DNA of 16,809 nt, from the NCBI GenBank assembly GCA_937900425.1, contig CALCDT010000165.1, positions 1 to 16,809 on the forward strand, read 5' to 3'. Positions within the stretch are counted from its first letter, which is position 1. Each line of letters begins with the position of its first letter. Below the pieces are notes generated by a model. The model was not told the origin of the DNA. It was given only the letters and a program-made list of their open reading frames with translations, and did not search any database. Positions 13,124 through 16,809 of this stretch are shown in pieces. This DNA comes from an uncultured Alphaproteobacteria bacterium. Its GTDB lineage: Bacteria > Pseudomonadota > Alphaproteobacteria > Rhizobiales > Pleomorphomonadaceae. A program made the translations under genes and the position numbers.

Positions 13124-13618
13124 TCAGACGATCGTGCGCTGCATCAGCACCAGATCGAGCCAGCGCCCGAACTTGCGCCCGACCTCCGGCATCCGCCCGG
13201 TCTCGCGGAAGCCGAGGGTCTGGTGCAGGCGGATCGAGGGGGCGTTGCCCGCCTCGATGCCGGCGACGAGGACGTGGATGCCGCGGCGTTCTGCCTCGAC
13301 AATCAGCGCCTCGAGCAGCATCCTGCCCAATCCCTGACCGCGCTCGCGCGCCGACACGTAGAGCGACAGCTCCGCCGTGGCCCGAAAACCCTCGAACGGC
13401 CGGAACGGACCGTAGCTCGCATAGGCGAGAACCGTCTCGCCCCGCATGGCGACCAGCACCGGCTGGTTCGCCGCAATGCGAGAGTCGTACCACTCGCGGC
13501 GGTTGGCGAGATCGGCCGGCGTCTCGTTCCAGATCGCGGTCGTCCGCTCGACCGCGTCGTTGTAGATGTCGAGAATGCCGGGAAGGTCGGAAGGCGTCGC
13601 GTGGCGGATGAGCGGCAT
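13124..13618 (-). CDS. GNAT acetyltransferase, phosphinothricin/methionine-sulfone type
   Basis: A 164-aa acetyltransferase of the Pat/MddA-like branch. The start IRHATPSDLPGILDIYNDAV (4-23), the TTAIWNETPADLANRREWY block (26-44), the acetyl-CoA P-loop RERGQGLG (91-98) and NAPSIRLHQTLGF (125-137), then GRKFGRWLDLVLMQ (147-160), all fit this branch. Members acetylate phosphinothricin, methionine sulfoximine or methionine sulfone using acetyl-CoA; the exact substrate cannot be told from sequence. It begins 13 bases after the second acetyltransferase gene ends, so the two are probably co-transcribed. The ribosome-binding site is weak. Confidence 0.88.
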   Translation of the reverse strand: MPLIRHATPSDLPGILDIYNDAVERTTAIWNETPADLANRREWYDSRIAANQPVLVAMRGETVLAYASYGPFRPFEGFRATAELSLYVSARERGQGLGRMLLEALIVEAERRGIHVLVAGIEAGNAPSIRLHQTLGFRETGRMPEVGRKFGRWLDLVLMQRTIV

Positions 13619-13631
13619 GGCGTCTTTCGCG

Positions 13632-14186
13632 TCAGGGTGTGTCCAGACGTTTGTAGAAGAAAGTCGTTGGCGCGAGAACCCCTTGCGGGCGGAAGCTGTG
13701 ATCGGGCACGAGGCCGAAGGCGCTCCAGCCGGCCTGCCGGTAAAGCGCCTCGCCCGCGCTGCCCGCCTCGGTGTCGAGCATCAGCAGGAAGCGCCCGGCC
13801 TCGATCGCCGCGGCCTCCGCCGCCGCCAGCAGGCGCCGGCCGATGCCGCGCCGGCGCATCGAGGACAGCACCAGCATCTTGCCGATCTCGGCCCGGTGCG
13901 GGGCGTTGGGCTGCGGGGCGAAGGTCAGCACGACGGTGCCGACGATCCGCCCTTCGACGCGGGCGACGAACAGCCGGCGGCCGCCGTCGGCGAGGCCCGG
14001 GATCTGGCCCTCCCAGAAGCGCGTCGCCGCCGCCGTGTCGAGGCCGGCCATGAAGTTGACCGAGGAGCCGCCCGCGACGGCGTCGACCAGCACGGCGGCG
14101 AGTTCGGGCAGGGCGGCGCGGGCGGCGCCCTCGTCGAGCGACGCGATCGTCACCGCCCCGGCGGCGTCGGAAGAAGGTCCGGTCAT
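13632..14186 (-). CDS. GNAT family N-acetyltransferase
   Basis: A 184-aa acetyltransferase. Strands and helices of the GNAT fold can be followed: SSVNFMAGLD (41-50), RLFVARVEGRIVGTVVLT (71-88), EIGKMLVLSSMRRRGIGRRLL (100-120) with the acetyl-CoA P-loop RRRGIG at 111-116, then FLLMLDTEAGSAGEALYRQAGW (133-154) and a final FYKRL. The substrate is unknown. The ATG at 14186 has AAGGGAA six bases upstream. It is the first gene of a two-gene GNAT unit and diverges from the LysR regulator across 218 bp, so LysR control of the pair is a reasonable inference. Confidence 0.9.
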   Translation of the reverse strand: MTGPSSDAAGAVTIASLDEGAARAALPELAAVLVDAVAGGSSVNFMAGLDTAAATRFWEGQIPGLADGGRRLFVARVEGRIVGTVVLTFAPQPNAPHRAEIGKMLVLSSMRRRGIGRRLLAAAEAAAIEAGRFLLMLDTEAGSAGEALYRQAGWSAFGLVPDHSFRPQGVLAPTTFFYKRLDTP

Positions 14187-14404
14187 CGTCGATTCCCTTG
14201 GTGCGGTCGATGATCACGATGCTATCATTCCTCGCATCGGCCGGGCCGAACTCCCTCATCGACGATCCTTATGGCGCGGCGGGACCGGCGATGCCCGCGC
14301 CGCGCCGCGGTCGTCCATCACCTGCGCCCGCCTGCTCGCCGGGCGGCCTCGCCATCGCCCGTGCCGGTCGCCAGGGCCGGCGCCCCTTCCTGGATCCCTC
14401 CGGC
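14187..14404. promoter_or_regulatory. divergent control region between GNAT pair and lysR-type gene
   Basis: The 218-bp gap between divergent starts holds the inverted repeat atgat (14210-14214) and atcat (14224-14228) with a nine-base centre. It fits the T-N11-A style of LysR-type binding sites and lies about 24 bp before the GNAT start. No unambiguous promoter boxes were found. Confidence 0.35.
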
Positions 14405-15313
14405 ATGGACATCGAGCAGCTCCGCACCTTCGACCGCATCGTCCGCGACGGCAGCTTCACCAAGGCGGCCGCCCGGCTCAACGTCACCCAGGCGACGGTG
14501 TCGATGCGGCTGCGCGCGCTCGAGGATCTGCTCGGCACGCCACTGATCGAGCGCGGCCGCAAGCTGGCGCTGACCGAGGCGGGCACCACCTTCCTGCCCT
14601 TCGCCCGGCGCATCCTCGCCACCGTCGTCGAGGGCCGGCATGCCCTGCGCACGGTCGACCGCGGCGAGATCTCGCTGGCGAGCCTGCGCTCGCTGGTGCG
14701 CGTGCTCACCGCCGGCACCGTCGCCGACTTCGCCGCCGCCCATCCCGGCATCGCCATCACCGTGGAGGAGGGACGCCACCGCGACATCGCCGAACACGTC
14801 CACGACCGCCGCGTCGACCTCGCGGTGATGGGCTGGCCCAACCTCGATCCGCTGCTCGACGCGGTGGCGCCGCTGGCGATCCTGCGCGAGCGGGTCCCGC
14901 TCTGCGCCAGCCCGGCGCTCGCCGCCGCGATCGGACCCGAGCCGACCCTCGACCGCATCTTCGAGGTGGCGCCGCAGTTCCTGCGGCTGTTCTGGTGGCA
15001 ACTGATGCCCGACGCCATCGCCGCCCTCGGCTTTCGCGCCCGCGTCACCTCGGCGGTGCCCTACGCCCCGGCCCGGGCGATGATCGAGAAGGGGCTCGCC
15101 GTCGGCCACCTGCTGGAGCCGCTGGTGCGCGAGGCCCTCGACGCTGGCCGTCTCGTCGAACTGGTGCCCACCGACATGGCTGTGCCGACCCGCGATTCCG
15201 CCCTCGTCGTCGGCAAGCCGGGCGCGCTGGAGCGACCGCTCGTCGCCGAACTCGCGGGCCGCCTGATCACCGCGGCAGGCGCGATCGGGATGAGCGTCAC
15301 CGACCTGCGGTGA
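14405..15313 (+). CDS. LysR family transcriptional regulator
   Basis: A 302-aa regulator of standard length. Residues 1-60 form the winged helix: MDIEQLRTFDRIVRDGSFTK, then AAARLNVTQATVSMRLRALEDLLGTPLIERGRKLALTEAG. A linker helix (61-88) leads into the periplasmic-binding-like effector domain (about 90-295), where LDRIFEVAPQFLRLFWWQL and VPYAPARAMIEKGLAVGHL are recognisable. The position of the wHTH sets the start at 14405, although its ribosome-binding site is weak and the frame stays open to 14198. It is divergent from the GNAT pair. The effector and regulon are unknown. Confidence 0.9.
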   Translation: MDIEQLRTFDRIVRDGSFTKAAARLNVTQATVSMRLRALEDLLGTPLIERGRKLALTEAGTTFLPFARRILATVVEGRHALRTVDRGEISLASLRSLVRVLTAGTVADFAAAHPGIAITVEEGRHRDIAEHVHDRRVDLAVMGWPNLDPLLDAVAPLAILRERVPLCASPALAAAIGPEPTLDRIFEVAPQFLRLFWWQLMPDAIAALGFRARVTSAVPYAPARAMIEKGLAVGHLLEPLVREALDAGRLVELVPTDMAVPTRDSALVVGKPGALERPLVAELAGRLITAAGAIGMSVTDLR

Positions 15314-15362
15314 CGGACGGGTGCCGAGGGGCGGGTGTCGAGACCGACGGGGCTTAAAAAAA

Positions 15363-16235
15363 TCAGCGCGCCACCAGCACCTGCCGGCAGGCGGGGGGAA
15401 GGTCGGCGAGCGTCACGGGTTTCGGCGGCGGCGCCGGCTTGTCCGGCTTCTTGTAGGGGCCGTCGGTGAACCACCAGGCGAGGTCCTTGCCGCAGCCGTC
15501 GCCGGGCGGCGGGGCGGCCTGGTCCTTGCAGCCCTGCGAGCCGCGCGGGCAGTCGATGCGGACGTGGAAATGATAGTCGTGGCCGTACCACGGCCGCACC
15601 TTCTCGAGCCACGCCCGGTCGCGGCCGGCGCCCTCGCAGAGCGCCTGCTTGATCGCCGGATTGACGAAGATGCGGGCGACCGCCCGGTCCTTGGCCGCCG
15701 CCTTGATCAGCGCGGCGTGCACGGGGGTGAATTTCTTAGCGTCGACCGCCTTGCCGGTGGCGTCGAGCATCGACACCGCCGAGACGTTCTCGCGCTCCTT
15801 CGACGACATCAGGTGACCCGGCATAGGCTGCAGCCAGATGTCGGCGTCGAGGCCGATCTGGTGGCTGGCGTGGCCGGTCAGCATCGGGCCGCCGCGCGGC
15901 TGGGCCATGTCGCCGACCATCAGCCCGCGCCAGCCGAGGCCGGGCGCTTTCGCGCCGAGCCGTTCGAGGAAGGCGAGGAGGTTCGGGTGGCCCCAGTTGC
16001 GGTTGCGCGACAGCCGCATCACCTGCCAGCCCGGCCCGTTGACCGGCAGCGCCACCGCGCCGGCGAGGCAGCCGCGGGCGTAGGAGCCGATCGCGCGCGC
16101 CGCGAGCGGCGCCGGCTCCCGGGAGGCGCCGAAGAGCTCCTTCGCCGGCGTGTCTTCCGCCGCGCCGGCGGTGGCGGCGAGGAGGAGGGCGCCGGCGAAC
16201 GCCGCCGCGCGGCCAAGAAGTCGAGTGAGCGTCAT
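15363..16235 (-). CDS. mepA: penicillin-insensitive murein endopeptidase
   Basis: A 290-aa exported LAS-type zinc peptidase that cuts D-Ala-meso-diaminopimelate crosslinks in peptidoglycan. The signal peptide is clear: basic start, hydrophobic LLGRAAAFAGALLLAATAGA, with likely cleavage near residues 25-26. Metal and catalytic residues match E. coli MepA spacing: H122 and H125, D132 in GHASHQIGLDADIW, then H219, H222 and H224 in WYGHDYHFHVRIDCP. Cysteines C56, C200, C229, C236 and C248 may form disulfides. The C-terminal tail is Pro/Lys-rich. The ATG at 16235 is chosen because the signal peptide starts there; the frame is open 17 codons further. It converges on the lysR-type gene with a 49-bp gap containing a run of seven A (15356-15362). 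Confidence 0.94.
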   Translation of the reverse strand: MTLTRLLGRAAAFAGALLLAATAGAAEDTPAKELFGASREPAPLAARAIGSYARGCLAGAVALPVNGPGWQVMRLSRNRNWGHPNLLAFLERLGAKAPGLGWRGLMVGDMAQPRGGPMLTGHASHQIGLDADIWLQPMPGHLMSSKERENVSAVSMLDATGKAVDAKKFTPVHAALIKAAAKDRAVARIFVNPAIKQALCEGAGRDRAWLEKVRPWYGHDYHFHVRIDCPRGSQGCKDQAAPPPGDGCGKDLAWWFTDGPYKKPDKPAPPPKPVTLADLPPACRQVLVAR

Positions 16236-16335
16236 CGTCGGCTCCGCCGTTGCCCAGCCGGAGCAGGCTAGCACGGCGGCCTTCACGAAGGGTTAACCAT
16301 CGGTGCCCGGCTCGCGGTGGCTGACCGCGCGGCGC

Positions 16336-16809
16336 TCAATCCAGCGTCGGGCGCAGGTCGAGGTCGACGTCGGGCAGCGGGGCCCGGCGGGGTGCCGCCG
16401 GCAGCGAACCGGTGAACTCCGGAGCGTCCGCCGGCCGCAGTGTGTAGACGCGGGCACCGCCCGTGTCGGCGACCGGGGCGAGGAAGGGCGGCACGACGCC
16501 CTTCGCCAGCACCGCGAGCAGGCCGGAGGGCGCGCGCGAGGCGATCTTGCCGGCGATGGTCTCGTCCGGACAGAAGGCGACGTGGGTGACGCCGCGCGCC
16601 GCGAGCAGGGCGGCGGCCTCGGCCGGTGGCGCCGTCAGCATGGCGTCGGCGGCGAGGATGCCGTCGGTGTCGCGGTGGTAGGGCGCCGACAGCACGCTCA
16701 TCGCCGTGCCGGCGAGGATGTGGGCGCCGAGCGTCCAGGGCGCGGCGACGAGGCCCGGCTCGAGCCGGGCGAGGGCGGCGGTGACGTCGGCCCGGCAGGC
16801 GGCGAGCGC
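16336..16809 (-). CDS. C-terminal part of a probable membrane protein (truncated by the window edge)
   Basis: The last 157 codons of a gene that enters from the right. The frame is open and coding in character from 16809, including the stretch before the first methionine (RLEPGLVAAPWTLGAHILAG). That is followed by TAMSVLSAPYHRDTDGI, then EAAALLAARGVTHVAFCPDE, and an Asp/Pro-rich end. From memory, the motif of a HIL.G..SVL.APYHR block followed by a GV..VAFCPD segment occurs at the C-terminus of large multi-pass alphaproteobacterial membrane proteins resembling GT-C glycosyltransferases. The membrane part would be outside the window, so the family is tentative. The methionine at 16701 is probably internal and not the start. 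Confidence 0.65.
   Translation of the reverse strand, partial: ALAACRADVTAALARLEPGLVAAPWTLGAHILAGTAMSVLSAPYHRDTDGILAADAMLTAPPAEAAALLAARGVTHVAFCPDETIAGKIASRAPSGLLAVLAKGVVPPFLAPVADTGGARVYTLRPADAPEFTGSLPAAPRRAPLPDVDLDLRPTLD

Noticed and set aside
14198..14404. N-terminal extension of the LysR regulator
   Set aside because: LysR proteins start within a few residues of the first helix (MDIEQLRTF); the extension is Pro/Arg-rich and lies in the control region.
15356..15391. Run of seven A plus the palindrome cctgccggcagg near the mepA end, as a terminator
   Set aside because: The palindrome lies inside the coding sequence 18 bases away from the T-run, so it does not form a proper terminator.
1..16809. 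CRISPR arrays, insertion sequences, integrases, rRNA
   Set aside because: Looked for regular spaced repeats, transposase or integrase motifs and rRNA; none seen.

Overview
The window looks like a chromosomal segment of a high-GC alphaproteobacterium, most likely Hyphomicrobiales (Rhizobiales). The signs are a SAM-II riboswitch in front of metZ, a class I lysyl-tRNA synthetase, the long two-domain alphaproteobacterial Dcd, a NasT-like receiver-ANTAR regulator, and a GGAAC-N17-CGTT (EcfG-type) promoter in front of a csbD gene. Genus and species cannot be read from the sequence. All family calls come from reading the translations; no database search was run.

Layout, left to right. Positions 1-205 are C-rich with a degenerate cccgttc repeat and no gene I can support. 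206-2819 (minus): an ANTAR response regulator, tRNA-Gly(CCC), dcd and a YigZ/IMPACT-family gene. 2840-4130: an AT-rich island carrying one gene, a DUF3644/HEPN-like protein with an RDAAQH motif and a C-terminal winged-helix-like domain, with its own sigma70-like promoter. It looks like a horizontally acquired, possibly defence-related locus. 4131-5872 (minus): a CHASE3-HAMP methyl-accepting chemotaxis protein with a clear terminator. 6088-7542 (plus): a TTGACA-N18-TATCAC promoter, a SAM-II riboswitch starting where transcription should start, an attenuator terminator, and metZ. 7721-8131: an unrecognised 136-aa protein, ending one base short of a convergent CDP-alcohol phosphatidyltransferase gene (8133-8753, minus). 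8913-9305: apaG. 9306-9631: a large nested inverted repeat and no gene. 9632-10045 (minus): a TerB-like protein. 10303-11970: lysK. 12094-12419: EcfG-type promoter, csbD and terminator. 12526-14186 (minus): a MarR regulator and two adjacent GNAT acetyltransferases. 14405-15313: a divergent LysR regulator. 15363-16235 (minus): mepA. 16336-16809 (minus): the C-terminal part of a probable membrane protein that runs off the right edge.

Most genes are single housekeeping or regulatory units, not one pathway. The best-resolved regulatory story is metZ. The SAM-II pseudoknot and a downstream antiterminator appear to compete for the same bases (6226-6233), which would make methionine synthesis SAM-responsive by transcription attenuation. 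The best candidate for unusual biology is the AT-rich HEPN/DUF3644 island, which lies directly upstream of the yigZ-like gene. The 136-aa orphan and the nested inverted repeat come next.
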